This document shows, one piece after another, positions 47,351 to 59,208 of a stretch of DNA of 64,000 nucleotides (within the stretch, counting starts at the first letter, position 1; every line of letters begins with the position of its first letter). The translations under genes were made by a program, and so were the position numbers. Source of the DNA: Mesorhabditis belari (Eukaryota > Nematoda > Chromadorea > Rhabditida > Rhabditidae); contig CAUEEP010000754.1 in the NCBI GenBank assembly GCA_958450365.1, forward strand, positions 1,892,001 to 1,956,000, in the 5' to 3' direction. The notes beneath the pieces were generated by a model. The model saw only the letters and a program-made list of their open reading frames with translations. It ran no database searches and was not told the DNA's origin.

Positions 47351-48424
47351 CATATAAAAAATCTTATTCAAAAAGTTTACAAAACTCATGATTCATTCAG
47401 AAACATCGAAAAACGGGAATGGTTTGTTTAGAATAAAAGCGGGTCATTGAAAAGTGAAGAAAAAAAATGGGGAAACAAGAAAAGGATCGGTTCGCTAAAA
47501 GGAAATTGGGTAAACATTTTTTTTCTAGAAAAAGAAAAAAAAGAACGGTCTGGCAAGGAAAAGAAGTGCGGGTGTGAAAAATTGAAAGGAAAATATTAAA
47601 AATAAAGCTGAAAATATGAAGGAAAATAGAAAATGGAATGAGTGAGGTCAAGATCAAACAATAGAATGGCTTTTATGGCCAAAACAGGATACAGATTAGA
47701 ATCATAGTAAGAAAAACTTCAAATTGGACTTAATCCATTTCATAAAATATCAAATAGCTGAGAATTTGTGAGTTTGAAAACAAGAATGAAGTGAAATAGA
47801 AAAGAGGCGGGGTTTCGGAATGGAGAAGTACTGGGAAATGGAAAAAAACGAGAAAAAGCGCATGAAAAGTTTGATTCTTTGAACTTTGAAGGCTTCTAGA
47901 AATACTTGATGCTCAATTTATCAGAACGATTCCTCGTAAATCACTCTTTTGAAAGGAATTTCCATCTTTCACATCCAAAAATCGCAAGACACTGCCAAGT
48001 ATGATTAATTTTAAGAAAAAAAAGGTATGCTTATGGAAAGTAAGTTATAAAAACTAGGCAATACAAAAATTCTGACAAATTTTGGGGAAAATTCTATATT
48101 GGACTTGAAATAGTTTTGAAATCGAATGTTTTTGTGCCTCTCTTTTGTCACATACATTCAAAAAAACCAGAATACATAAAAAGGCAAATATTATTGCCTC
48201 CATAACTAACTAGTAACTAAGTCCCTTACCTAACACCTTTAGACTTAATGATTTTCTTGACAATGAATGACATGATTTGACACGAAACTCAAGATGAAGT
48301 AACAAGAATCGGGCCGTGGAAAATTATTTAGATTTGCGTTTCAGTTGAAAGAAATTGGTTCAGTTGAGTTTATACGGCAAGGATTCAAAACAATGGAGTG
48401 AAAGAAGCCGAAAGGAAAATGAAA

Positions 48425-48675
48425 TAAAACCGTATTAGAATTTTAAACGATAAACTATGGGCAAACAATATAAAAAGGAGAGGACGAACGAGGGGAGAGT
48501 ACTTTAATAAAACCGTATTAGAATTTTAAACGATAAACTATGGGCAAACAATATAAAAAGGAGAGGACGAACGAGGGGAGAGTACTTTAATAAAACCGTA
48601 TTAGAATTTTAAACGATAAACTATGGGCAAACAATATAAAAAGAAGGGAACGAACGAGGGGAGAGAGAGTACTTT
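48425..48675. repeat. 83-bp tandem repeat, three copies
   Basis: Copies begin at 48425, 48508 and 48591 with 'taaaaccgtattagaatttt'. The first two are identical by eye; the third diverges after 60 bases. The near-identity points to recent duplication, or an assembly effect. Confidence 0.95.
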
Positions 48676-49487
48676 AAAAAGGTGCTACGAAAACAAAACC
48701 ACAACAAAACAAAACAAAAGAAAAGTAAAAGAAAAACAAAAAATAGCAAAAATCGGACAAAGTTTGCGAAGAAATGAAAAGATTGGAAAAAGGAGACATT
48801 TTGGGCGGGGTACGGTACACATCCACACTTTAGAAAGCGCCCCGCGCCGCTTTCGCGCCAGTCTCTACGTCAATAGGTATTTAACTATTGTGCAAAGGCT
48901 AATTTAAAAGTATAGAAGATTTTCTTTTTGGCAAGAATTGGGTAAATGAACCAATTAAAGTGCTCTTGGTTGTCTGTCTGAAGGTGTGCTATTAAGGTGT
49001 GCTAGGAGGTGTGCTATTAAGCTAAAGCACAAAGAACATCGACTATCTCAAATGAACAGTTCTGATGAGGTATTCTTTTCAGAAAAGAACCTTGAATCAG
49101 AAAATTGGATCCCGTTTTTTGTTAGAAACGTGGGCACAGGTGTTTGGTAAAAAACGAGGGCAATAAATGGGAAAATGGGAAAATGGGATTGATTTCACAA
49201 TAGGAGATCCTATACATATTTCTGTATATTTCAATATGGAAAAATAGTTTTGAGTTTTGAAATTCACGGCTTGAATTGATTTACTTGGATTGGATTGGAT
49301 TTACGCATTGAAAAGTTATGGAAAATAGAGTGCACAGGGAAAAGATTGAGAGTTTTTAAAGTTCTTGGGAAGTTTTCGCATTTCTCAGGGTTATTGTACA
49401 AATAAAGTGATAAGCTTAAGCAGTTTAGCATTCAAAATATAGAAATTACTGATGAAATTCGTTGTTCAATTGCAAATTTGTTATTTT

Positions 49488-49611
49488 TTAATTCTAATTC
49501 TAATTCTAATCCAAATTCTAATCCAAATTCTAATCCAAATTCTAATTCTAATTCTAATTCTAATTCTAATCCAAATCCAAATCCAAATCCAAATCCAAAT
49601 CCAAATCCAAA
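49488..49611. repeat. 6-bp taattc / caaatc array
   Basis: About 20 hexamer units, switching from taattc to caaatc. Confidence 0.93.
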
Positions 49612-50094
49612 GATTTTCTGTGTCGAATCACCTTTGATTCAATAAATCGTGAGATTGGATGACATTTTTGACAGATTCCGCCTCTTTTCCGGATACGCTG
49701 CTCTCTCGATTCGCTGTTCTCTCGATTCACAAATCTCTTTCCGGATCAATCAAATGATGATTGGGGAATTCAGGAATGTATTCAAGAAGAATAAATGTTG
49801 AAAGATTGTGAACTAGTAAAGCTTTGAAAGAACTAGTAAAGCCTTGAAAGAACTAGTAAAGCTTTGAAAGAACTAGTAAAGCTTTGGCAGAAATTTCAAA
49901 AGCGATGAACACATCAAGATATGTCCAATCCATCCCATTCCATTCCATTTACTCTCTTTTTTTTCTTTTTATCTTTTCCCATCAACTTCAGAAGCTCGTT
50001 TTTGAATTGCAAAGAATTGCCTCTATTGATCCTTCTTTAGACTTTGTGAAAGTTAAATATCTGATTCAATTTCCAAGTTTAGATTTAAGAAAAG

Positions 50095-50312
50095 GTTTAA
50101 GGTCTGGTTTTAGCCTGATTTTGGCCTGGTTTAAGGCCTGGTTTAGGGCCTGGTTTTGGCCTGGTTTTGGCCTGGTTTTGGTCTGGTTTTGGTCTGGTTT
50201 TGGCCTGGTTTTGGCCTGGTTTAAGGCCTGGTTTTTGGCCTGGTTTTTGGCCTGGTTTTGGCTTGGTTTAAGGCCTGGTTTTTGGCCTGGTTTTGGCTTG
50301 GTTCTGGTTTTT
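50095..50312. repeat. cctggttttgg tandem array
   Basis: About 18 units of 11-12 bp in a T/G-rich strand. The open frames on both strands (WFWPGF-type and NQAKTRPK-type) come from the repeat. Confidence 0.92.
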
Positions 50313-50362
50313 TTAGCCCACAAAAGTCCCAAAAACATAAACCTTTAGCTTAGTTTAAAGGC

Positions 50363-50868
50363 TTGACAATGCTTGACTGGCTGGCTTGGCAATGCTTGAC
50401 TGGCTGGCTTGACCATGCTTGACTGGCTGGCTTGACCATGCTTGACTGGCTGGCTTGGCAATGCTTGACTGGCTGGCTTGACCATGCTTGACTGGCTGGC
50501 TTGACCATGCTTGACTGGCTGGCTTGGCAGTGCTTGACTGGCTGGCTTGGCAGTGCTTGACTGGCTGGCTTGGCAATGCTTGACTGGCTGGCTTGGCAGT
50601 GCTTGACTGGCTGGCTTGGCAATGCTTGACTGGCTGGCTTGGCAGTGCTTGACTGGCTGGCTTGACCATGCTTGACTGGCTGGCTTGGCAGTGCTTGACT
50701 GGCTGGCTTGGCAATGCTTGACTGGCGGCTTGGCAGTGCTTACTGGCTGGCTTGGCAATGCTTGACTGGCGGCTTGGCGTCTTGACTGGCTGGCTTGACC
50801 ATGCTTGACTGGCTGGCTTGGCAGTGCTTGACTGGCTGGCTTGGCAATGCTTGACTGGCTGGCTTGAC
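50363..50868. repeat. 23-bp minisatellite (gactggctggcttgg core)
   Basis: About 22 units, variable only at 'gcaatg/gcagtg/accatg'. Three overlapping minus-strand frames (up to 171 codons of SQPVKHCQA-type) are artefacts. The GACTGGCT core is shared with the 8-bp array at 16801. Confidence 0.95.
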
Positions 50869-52246
50869 ATTGATTTGATTGTTTACTATTCTATAAAGAC
50901 TGAAAGTCAAAAGTACTTCGAATCCGAATCTCTTTGTCCCTTTCCCATTTATCCCAAATATTTGTTCTCTCTGAGGTTCGGATCTTTTTTCCTTTTCCCC
51001 ATCAAATTCCCCACAAATACTCGCTTTTTGAGAGCTTTTTGATTTTTTATTTGATTTTTAAAACATCTGTTAAACATTTTATAGCTTTTCTATAGTTTTT
51101 ATAGCTTTTCTATAGCTGTTCTATAGCTTTTATAGCTGTTCTATAGCTTTTATAGCTTTTATAGCTTTCTCCTCACTCAAACCACACTAAATTAGCATAT
51201 TGACGAGATTTTTCTGTGTGATACATAGAGAATTATTTGAGGTATGAGAATTTGATATTTAAAAGCTTAGATGCTTAGATATTTGATGCTTAGATGCTTT
51301 CAAAAGCTTCGATGTTTGAGATTCATAATGAAATCCTTTTTTTAGACTTTTTAAGCTTACAAAATAACAAAAACGACGTCTTTTTCTACAAGAAATTAAA
51401 TCATACTTTGAGTTTTTAAAAACGCATGTCACTTGGCATTCTTTTTGGAAGATTTACTATTAGTGAGCCAGATATTTATCACTATTAGTGAGCCGTTTAC
51501 TCCATTTACTTTACATTTATTAGAGAGCACAAAAAACGAGCTTTGAATGTGTAAATTTCGTTTCAATAAAGAGCAAGAACTCTCCAGCATAAAGCAAAGC
51601 TAAAACAGTATAAAAGTTAAACTAAACTAGTATAAAAGTGAAAGTTAAGTGTGCCAGAGAGTTAGCGTTTCTATTTGATACTGTTTGGCTTAAGTTTCAA
51701 TTGAAAAACGTTGTTATCCTATTTCCTTTTCTTTCTGCAAAGGTCAAAAGTTGTCCCTTACTTGGATTAACGAAAAAGGTGTTATCTCGATTCGATCCTT
51801 TCTTTTTCCTAAAGCTTTTCCTGAAAGAGAGATGGCCATTAGTGGTTTCTTTTGCTTTCTTCCTCTTTTCTTCCTTCTTTCTTCCCCTTTTCTTCCTCTT
51901 TTTTCTCTTCTTCTCCCTTTCCTTTCTTCAAGAATCATCGTGGATCTCTTCTCCAATTTGCTTACCCTTTTCAACATCTTATCCTTCGAAACCTTCCCTT
52001 TTTCTTCCCTTTTTCTTCTCTTTCCCCATTTCTTTTCAATTTCTTCATCCAACTTTCTCTTCACTAATTATCTTTCAACACGTGTATCCCTTTCCCACAA
52101 AAACGAGTATTTTTGGGTACATTTGGAAACGGAAGGCTCCACACAATATTGATATTCAAAATATATTCTTTTAATGCTCAGCTTATGACTTTATCACTCA
52201 TTAGATAATCTTTCTTCTCTGACAAGATACCGGATTAGCTTCCCTG

Positions 52247-52325
52247 ACAAGCTACTGGATAGCTCAGTGGTTAGAGCATCTCTCATCAGCTCAACAAAAA
52301 GGTCAAGGGTTTAATTCAATCCGAA
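52247..52325 (+). repeat. tRNA-like sequence (plus)
   Basis: It has an A-box-like 'tagctcagtggttagagc' and a B-box-like 'gggtttaattcaatcc'. The T-arm does not pair well, so it is more likely a tRNA-derived repeat or pseudogene than a working tRNA. Confidence 0.5.
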
Positions 52326-52742
52326 AATCTTTCTTTACCATTTCTTACTTTACTTTATTAAGTTTAGCAGTCAGAGATCTTCTAACTGGGTCTGGAATTG
52401 TCAGAATTGATCAGATCAGAATTGAGATCAGGTTAGAATTGAGGTCAGATCAGAATTGAGATCAGGTCAGACGATCCCTTACACGATCCCTTACACGTCC
52501 AGGAGATTGTAGGATTATAGGAAATTGTAGAAACCACGTCCAGGCAATTGTACTTTCAAGAACTAGCAGAACTCCTAATTCGTTTAGTTCTCAAGAGCTG
52601 AAGAATTTCATTCTCAAGAGCTGAAGAAACATTCTAAACGCTAGAAAACATTCCAAACGCTTGAAGAAAGAGCCATCAGCTCAAAACGTTTACCTAACTA
52701 GACTCCAAAACCTCATTAGACCCAACACAACATTTTTTTTGC

Positions 52743-52791
52743 TTAAAGGCCTAAGTCTAAAGGCTTAAAGCCTTTAGACTTAGGCCTTTAA
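52743..52791. repeat. Perfect 24-bp inverted repeat with 1-base loop
   Basis: The arms ttaaaggcctaagtctaaag... and the exact inverse meet at position 52767. It is a strong cruciform or hairpin candidate. Confidence 0.9.
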
Positions 52792-53122
52792 CTCAAAAAA
52801 AGAAGTAATTTGGTGAAAACGTGAAGAATTTCACGTTTTCACGTTTCTTAACGTTTTTGCTCGATTTGTGACTCGATTTGTGGCATTTTCATGAAATTCC
52901 TAGTCATCGGGATACAAATTGAAAGCCGCACAACAGAATTGATGGCTTTGGCTAGAATTGATCCAGTTTTTTGGCTAGAATTGTACAAACTTTCCACTAA
53001 AAGATTCCCTCTCGAGATTCTCGAGAAAACCCGCGCTTTACTTAATAAATATTTTATCGAATTCCTTCATTTCTCCAAAAGGGGATTCCGATTATCGTCT
53101 CAAATTTCTCTCCAAATATTTT

Positions 53123-53299
53123 CTTTTTCTTCTTCTTCTTCTTCTTTTTCTTCTTCTTCTTCTTCTCCTTCTTCTTCCTCTTCTTCTTCCTCTTCTTCTT
53201 CCTCTTCTTCTTCCTCTTCTTCTTCCTCTTCTTCTTCTTCCTCTTCTTCCTCTTCTTCCTCTTCTTCCTCTTCTTCTCCTTCTCCTTCTTCTCCTTCTC

Positions 53300-53330
<31 letters not shown>

Positions 53331-53335
53331 ATTTT
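53123..53335. repeat. 210-base polypyrimidine tract (TTC/TCC)n
   Basis: An unbroken C/T strand that mirrors around TCTTCC words, so an H-DNA-type triplex is possible. All frames stay open (poly-Ser, poly-Glu, poly-Lys); none is a gene. Confidence 0.95.
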
Positions 53336-54069
53336 TCCTCTTTTTCGCTATTTGATTCAACAATTCTGTCACCCATTTCACCGATTAGACCGAAGAAAAG
53401 AAAGAAAAAAGGATTCGGATCTCGAAAATGGCCAAAGATGGGGGAGGAGATGAAATTGGGGGTTTGTGCCCAGCAAAACCTTCGTTTAACACCACTCTTT
53501 CTCTTACTTATCTCTCATTTTTTCGATTTTCTTTTCTAGATTTGGATTCTTGATTTTCTAAGATTTCGTTTTGTTCTTAGAATCGTTTTATCTATCGGCA
53601 TATCATCCCTTAGTATCATCCCTTATTAGAGTATGTTTAGAAATGGATAAACCCGGACAGTTCAGCTAATTCTCACACAGTTTATCCCATAGTTAAGTTA
53701 GCTTTAAAGTATACCCTAGCTACCGTAACCCGGAACGTAATTCCTCGAGAAAACGTCAAATTTCTAATTTTGGAGCTAATTTTTGGGCATTTTGAAGAGC
53801 TTAGTTGATTCTATAACTTCTATAACTTTTATAACTTCAGCGGTGGCGAGCTGGGGTACTTCTCTTGTTAGAAGCTTGTTAGAAATTGAAGCAAAGCTTG
53901 TTAAAGATTGAATCAAATCAATCAATAGTGTTTTAAGTCATTTTACGATGTAAAAGTTTCTTTTTCAGTGTGAAATTGATTTGAAATCTTTGTTTTCGTG
54001 ATCTTTTTTAAAGAAATTGATCATCTTTTCACCATTGTTTCATATTGATCATCTTTTTCACCATTTTAG

Positions 54070-54633
54070 ATGTCCCAATCGACAAATAACACGCCGAGAA
54101 GCTCGCGGAGATTCCTCCCGAAGACACCCGATTCACAAATTGGTGAGTTGTGGAAAGAAATAAAGATGAAAGCTTTTGCAATTCGGATTCTCAATTGGGA
54201 TAAAGATTTACAATTCTTTTTAGTTAATTGCTTACCGTAAATACTGTACCCCACCGCCATAATGACGGTGCGGAGCGTTGCGTAGTCTAGCTTTGGACGC
54301 GCTTTTCTCGACACTGGTTTATGCTACAATGTTCGTTTTGGTATCAAAAAATAGCTGAAATTCAGGGCTATTTTTTGATACCTAAACGCGCATTGTAGCA
54401 TAAACCAGTGTCGAGAAAAACTCGTTCAAAGCTGACTACGCAACGCTCCGCACCGTCATTACGGGGGTGGGGTACTATTACAGTATTTACGGTAGGAATT
54501 TGAAAATTGAAAGCTTCTAAATCAAAATAAACCTTTCAGCGAAAATCCAATGGAGTTCTGCAGCTCCATCTCCTGTTTTAAGACATCGCCGACTCGATTT
54601 GGTCAAAAGTGCTGATCCACTTCGATACAATAA
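54070..54633 (+). CDS. Unrecognised gene, first two exons
   Basis: Exon 1 is 54070-54142 and exon 2 is 54540-54633. The phases agree (1 then 2). The ATG directly follows a tttttcaccattttag acceptor, which suggests a trans-splice site. The 55-residue start is rich in Ser, Arg and Pro (TPRSSRRFLPKTP, APSPVLRHRRLDLVKS), typical of a disordered, phosphorylatable N-terminus. The intron holds the family-A MITE. Later exons could not be identified: one acceptor at 55198 continues in phase for 35 codons before a stop, but without recognisable content. No function is proposed. Confidence 0.5.
54233..54494. mobile_element. MITE, family A (intact hairpin)
   Basis: 262 bp bounded by taccgtaaatactgta and its inverse with TA flanks. 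The two halves pair along nearly their whole length (about 125 bp arms). It is related to 1771-2047 and is non-autonomous. Confidence 0.9.
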
Positions 54634-56003
54634 GTTGGTTTCTATTTCTATTTCTATTTCTTTTTCTATTTTTAAATCTATTTCACACGCTTTTCATCAA
54701 TATTTTTCATTTCTTTGTTTTCATTTCTTTCATTGTTTACTTTTTTGAAGATTTTGAAGATCTTTTTCAAGAAAAAGCATGAGATTCATCAAAAAAGAGA
54801 CATCAAAAGTGCTTTTTAAACTTTAACCATTTTGAAATCTCGATTGTACTTTAGTTTATTAATTCAAAAACTTGTTTTAACGTTTATTAAGTTTCAATAT
54901 GTTCTTAATATTGGTTCTTAATCGAAAATCTTTGCGAATCCTTGTTCAAAGCTCAGGATCGGATGTGAAAAGAGAGAAATTATTCCCTCTTTTCACATGA
55001 GTCTTTCAATTTTACGTTATAACTTTTGATTTATTGGACTTTTTGGGTTTTTGTGAATTCAAGTGAATTCTGTTTCTGTGAATTCAAGCTCTCATAGTGA
55101 GCTTTTTCTTTGAAAAACTTTTGTAAATGGGAATTGGGATGAATGGTGGGTATAAGAAAAGCCTAAAAAAGCCTAAAAAAGCCTAAATTGATTTTCAGTC
55201 TATTTTCCGATCATCTAGCAGTTCGTTTTCTGAGAATTTCAATAGAATTGTCTGAGCTCATAGTGAGAATTCTCTGCCAAATCTTTCCAAATTATTCTTC
55301 TGCGTGAAAGCACGAGTTTTATCAGCTTAATTGCTTAATTGATCAGCTTAATTGCTCAACCTTTGCTCTAGACTTGAAGCTATTGTGGCGAATAGCCACT
55401 AAAAGTTATCTAACTCTGACAGCCTAAAAATTGGAAAAATATTGAGGAAACTCATTCTATTTCGCACCCCAAATTATTTATTGTTTTGCAGCTTGTTAGC
55501 TGAGTATCTTGTGTTAAAGCCTATATAAGGCAACTGTTGTTCATTTTGTTTTTTGTTAACTTTCATTTTCTTTCTGCTTTCATCTCATCTTGTGTGAAAG
55601 TTGTGTCCTGATTAGGACGAAATTGTTTCTGTTTTTATCGTCACTTTTAATTCAATTGTCGATCTTGTGTGAAAGTTGCTCAAGTGAGAGCCCAAAGATT
55701 CCGAGTCAGTCGGCTATTGAACCCCAGAAGTGGCGATCAGTACCGCCCATCTCTGCTGCTCAAAATTGCTCAAAATTGCAAGTGAGAGCCCAAAGATTCC
55801 GAGTCAGTCGGCTATTGAATAAAGTGTTTTTAGTTCAAGTGAGATCAGATATCTCGAAACAAGAAATAACGTGTCTTGAGTGAAGAGTACCAAGCACGCA
55901 AAGAATATTTCTTTACAGCTATTCCAAATCAAAGAAAGGATCAAAGAAATGATCAAAGAAATGATCAAAGATCAAACCATCCAAAACTTTCCAGAGCAAA
56001 CTA
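54634..56003. other. Unassigned region after the 54 kb exons
   Basis: It contains a ttctat array (54640-54680) and a direct repeat of about 47 bases with 'cccaaagattccgagtcagt' at 55690 and 55789. A frame at 55590-55883 spans this duplication but has no known domain. Later exons of the 54 kb gene may be hidden here. Confidence 0.5.
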
Positions 56004-56544
56004 TTAGGTTGTCCAATAAGTAATGCGTGTTACTTATTTCGAATCTATTGCGAAATCGCTTCGAGCAAATATATGCTCTTTTTAATCATCAGCATCTTGT
56101 GTTTATTTTTATATATTATTTTATTCATTTGCCTTTGTTTTATAATAGATATGTTGTTTTGCAGATGAAAGACAAAAAGTTTGTTGTCCGCGCATCAATG
56201 CTGTATGATTTCAAACGAGGTAAAACTGCAGCGGATTGCCATCGAAGTATCTGTGCCACATTTGGAGAGGATTCAATTTCAATCAGCCAGTGCCAGCGCT
56301 GGTTTAAACGATTTGCGGACGGAAACGAGTCAAAAGTGTTGACGAGGTGCAAAAATGGCTCGACGATTTCTTCTCATCGAAACCAGCTTCATTCTATTAT
56401 GACGGACTTCACTCTTTGCTCGGACGATGGAGAAATTTTGTTGATTGTTGTGGAGAATATATCGATTAATAAAGTTCTCTTTTGTTAATTTTGTGATAAT
56501 TGGAAAATCGTGTCAAAACACGCATTACTTATTGGACAACCTAA
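56004..56544 (+). mobile_element. Internally deleted mariner transposon
   Basis: Terminal inverted repeats ttaggttgtccaataagtaa face each other, with TA target duplications at 56002-56003 and 56545-56546. The N-terminal transposase region is readable from about 56164 (FKRGKTAADCHRSICATFGE and a WFKRF helix-turn-helix), then jumps after NESK to the C-terminal region (WLDDFFSSKPASF) in another frame. The central part with the DDD catalytic residues is missing, about 0.7-0.8 kb compared with full mariners. It cannot make transposase, but its ends look intact, so it could be moved by an active relative. Confidence 0.92.
56164..56477 (+). pseudogene. Mariner transposase remnant
   Basis: The first 60 or so residues match the mariner DNA-binding domain. 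After the deletion junction near 56340 the C-terminal WLDDFF...GRWRNFVD segment is in another frame. The catalytic core is absent and the gene is dead. Confidence 0.88.
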
Positions 56545-56546
56545 TA

Positions 56547-57540
56547 ATAGCAGAACTTTTCTACAAATATTATATTCTAAATTGTCTTTAGTTCCCTTTA
56601 GATTCGATTTGTTCTTTATGATCTGCGATGAAAGTTTAAAAAGGATTGAAATTGGGGAAAGGGGAAAGGGAAGGGCACAGATGGCTCTTCACAGAAAAGG
56701 GGCACATGTCGAGTGTGTACACCATCCGTTTGTGAGTGTAGAAAGGGTAAAGAAAAGGAAAAGAAAAGGAAAAGATTTGGGGACAGCTCACCTTGTCTCC
56801 ACAAAGCTTTTCCCGTTTACTTGTCTTTTTTCCCTGATCGAGTACAACGGGGTTGACGATCGAGGTTTGTATGGGGAATCCCCGTCCATTGAGAAGACAC
56901 TTTTTTTAGCCTTTTCCCCTCTTTTCTTCTGAACCATAAGATTATTATAGAGTCAAACTTTGGCTCTTAGAGTCAAGTTATGAGCTAGCTAGTTATCTGA
57001 CTAGTCTAGCCTTAGCCTAGCTGTGCCAATTTAGCCTTGCACTGGTTCTGATTTGGCTCTAGCACGAAGTTGCTATGCTATCGGCCAAGTACCGGCCAAG
57101 AACCAGCCAAGAACCAGCTAAGAATTAAACAGCAAAGAGCAGAGATCTCATCTAGTACTCTTAAAAATCTGCTCAATCTATGATCATCAATAGATTTGTC
57201 AATCTCCAACCTACCCATCATTCACTCTTTTTGATTGAGTCGTTTTTTTCTTCTTTTCACACTCTCCAGGGATTTCCAAGCATGAGACAGCAGTTGTTTT
57301 TTCTTTTTTTCTTTTATTTGATGTGTGAATGCATTGGGGTTCCTCCTCATAAAGCGATGATTCTAGTGAGCTAGATAAAATTTGAGTTAATAAGTAAGTA
57401 GTAACAGTAGTTTGATTAGATCCAGAATTTCAAATGAATTCATAAACTCATAAACTACATAACTAATAAACTACATAACTAATAAGCTACATAACTAATA
57501 AACAAACTAATATTGCACCAGTCTTCGTCCTGTTAAAGGA
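56547..57540. other. Region right of the mariner copy
   Basis: Mostly unassigned. A frame at 56510-56932 is A/G-rich without domain features. Short 'ccaagaaccag' repeats occur at 57085-57125. Confidence 0.55.
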
Positions 57541-58010
57541 TAGGACCAAATTTAAAGAGATAGGGAACCAAATTTAGAGAGATAGGGAACCAAATTCAGA
57601 GAGTTAAGGAACCAAATTAGGTACAAAAGTATAATTTAAAACCACCTCCATAGGGAACCAAATTTAGAGAGTTAAACCTCCAAAAAAGAACCGTATTGGA
57701 ACCGTATTGGATCAAGAAAAGAACCGTATTGGAACCGTATTGGATCAAAAAAGGAATCGTATTGGAACCGTTAACCACCTCCATAGGGAGGTTAACCACC
57801 TCCATAGGGAGGTTAACCACCTCCATAGGGAGGTTAACCACCTCCATAGGGAGGTTAACCACCTCCATAGGGAGGTTAACCACCTCCATAGGGAGGTTAA
57901 CCACCTCCATAGGGAGGTTAACCACCTCCATAGGGAACCAAATTTAGAGAGATAAGGAACCAAATTAGGTACAAAAGTATAATTTAAAACCACCTCCACC
58001 ACCTCCATTC
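57541..58010. repeat. Composite repeat with a palindromic 21-bp minisatellite
   Basis: The core 57774-57942 has eight identical 21-bp units (ggttaaccacctccataggg core). Each unit contains the palindromes ggttaacc and cctcc-atag-ggagg. It is flanked by direct copies of 'ggaaccaaatttagagag' and 'gtacaaaagtataatttaaa' at 57560-57680 and 57930-57990, and by gaaccgtattgg units at 57687-57770. Confidence 0.93.
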
Positions 58011-58512
58011 ACTCAAATTTATATCATTTCTTGATCTGATCCAACAAATCATAAATCAAGTACTTTGAAGTCCAGAAATTGTCTATCCAGAAGTCCAGAA
58101 ACTCAATTTCCCAGCCTTTTTCTCAACTTTTCAGTTGATCAGAAATGGACAAAAATCCATTTCATTCTTGAATCCATTTCTGATCAACTGAATATTCATT
58201 TCTGATCAACTGAATATTCATATTTAAATAATATTCATATTTAAATGAATGAATTGAATAGAAATAGGAAAAAGAATGTTGAATTGAATGAACCCATCAA
58301 ATGAAGTGAAAGCAATTGCAATTCCCCGAAAAATGTCAATTTCCGGCTAGCTCCGGCTAGCTCCCGCGAAATTTCTCATCAACTTACATTTTGCGAAACG
58401 CTTGAAAAGCTCAAATTCGGGTGTTTTTGCCTAAAAACTCTTCAAAACCGACCACCTTTCCATTTTTTTTGCACAGACTAAGCTTTTTCTCTTCATTTTC
58501 AATATTCACCCT

Positions 58513-58676
58513 CGTCCAACTCAATCAAATTCAATCAAATTCCATCAAATTCCATCAAATTCAATCAAATTCCATCAAATTCAATCAAATTCAATCAAAT
58601 TCCATCAAATTCCATCAAATTCAATCAAATTCAATCAAATTCCATCAAATTCCATCAAATTCAATCAAATTCCCAA
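58513..58676. repeat. 10-bp ttccatcaaa / ttcaatcaaa array
   Basis: About 16 exact 10-bp units with phased A/T tracts. Confidence 0.93.
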
Positions 58677-58882
58677 TTGATTGCCATTTTTCTATTGAAA
58701 CTCATAAAATGAGACGAAAATATGTTCCCTATTCATTGAGATTTGCACAAATGCCTGCAGAAATCAACGTCAATCGTGTTTTCTAATGTAAAAAAACGGT
58801 TTAAAATGATGGGCGTCGTTGAAAAATACAATTGCATGCATATATAATAAGATAATTGTCCAAAATGTATAAAAAAAGCAGT

Positions 58883-59100
58883 GTTTGCCCGTCTGTCTGT
58901 CGATCTGTCTGTCTGTCTATCTGTCTATCTGTCTGTCTGTCTGTTTATCTGTCTGCCTATCTGTCTGTCTATCTGTTTGTCTATCTGTCTGTCTATCTGT
59001 CTGTCTGTCTATCTGTCCGTCTATCTGTCTGTCTATCCGTTCGTCTGTCCGTCTGTTTATCTATCTGCCTGTCTATCTGCCTGTCTATCTGTCTGTCTGC
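58883..59100. repeat. 4-bp gtct/atct microsatellite
   Basis: About 54 tetramer units with point variation. All three plus frames remain open (CLSVCLSI-type), which is an artefact. Confidence 0.95.
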
Positions 59101-59208
59101 TTTTTCTCAACCGCCTTTGAGCCAAAAACATTGAAATTCTTTATAAAGGCTTAAAATATACTATAGTTGTTCATCTAGAATTAAAAATTTAAAAAACTCA
59201 AAAACTAA

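Larger units (their letters stand above)
45458..54060. other. Gene-poor region between the RA-domain gene and the 54 kb gene
   Basis: It contains the MITE at 47133, an 83-bp tandem repeat (48425), a small GC-rich patch (48820-48870), a 6-bp array (49488), cctggttttgg and 23-bp arrays (50095-50868), tatagctttt units (51065-51165), a perfect palindrome (52743) and a C/T tract (53123). Long frames here are repeat translations. No gene is supported. Confidence 0.65.

Noticed and set aside
50355..50870. Minus-strand frames of 90-171 codons (SQPVKHCQA repeats)
   Set aside because: They are translations of a 23-bp minisatellite that stays open in three frames. There are no splice signals or non-repeat sequence.
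51638..52174. 178-codon plus-strand frame
   Set aside because: Phe/Ser/Leu-rich translation of a pyrimidine-rich stretch; the composition, not selection, explains its length.
53054..53381. Poly-Ser, poly-Lys and poly-Glu frames
   Set aside because: Produced by a C/T tract; no start context, domain or flanking exon.
58883..59154. Cys/Leu-rich small secreted protein in three frames
   Set aside because: Translation of a gtct/atct microsatellite; all frames give the same type of peptide.
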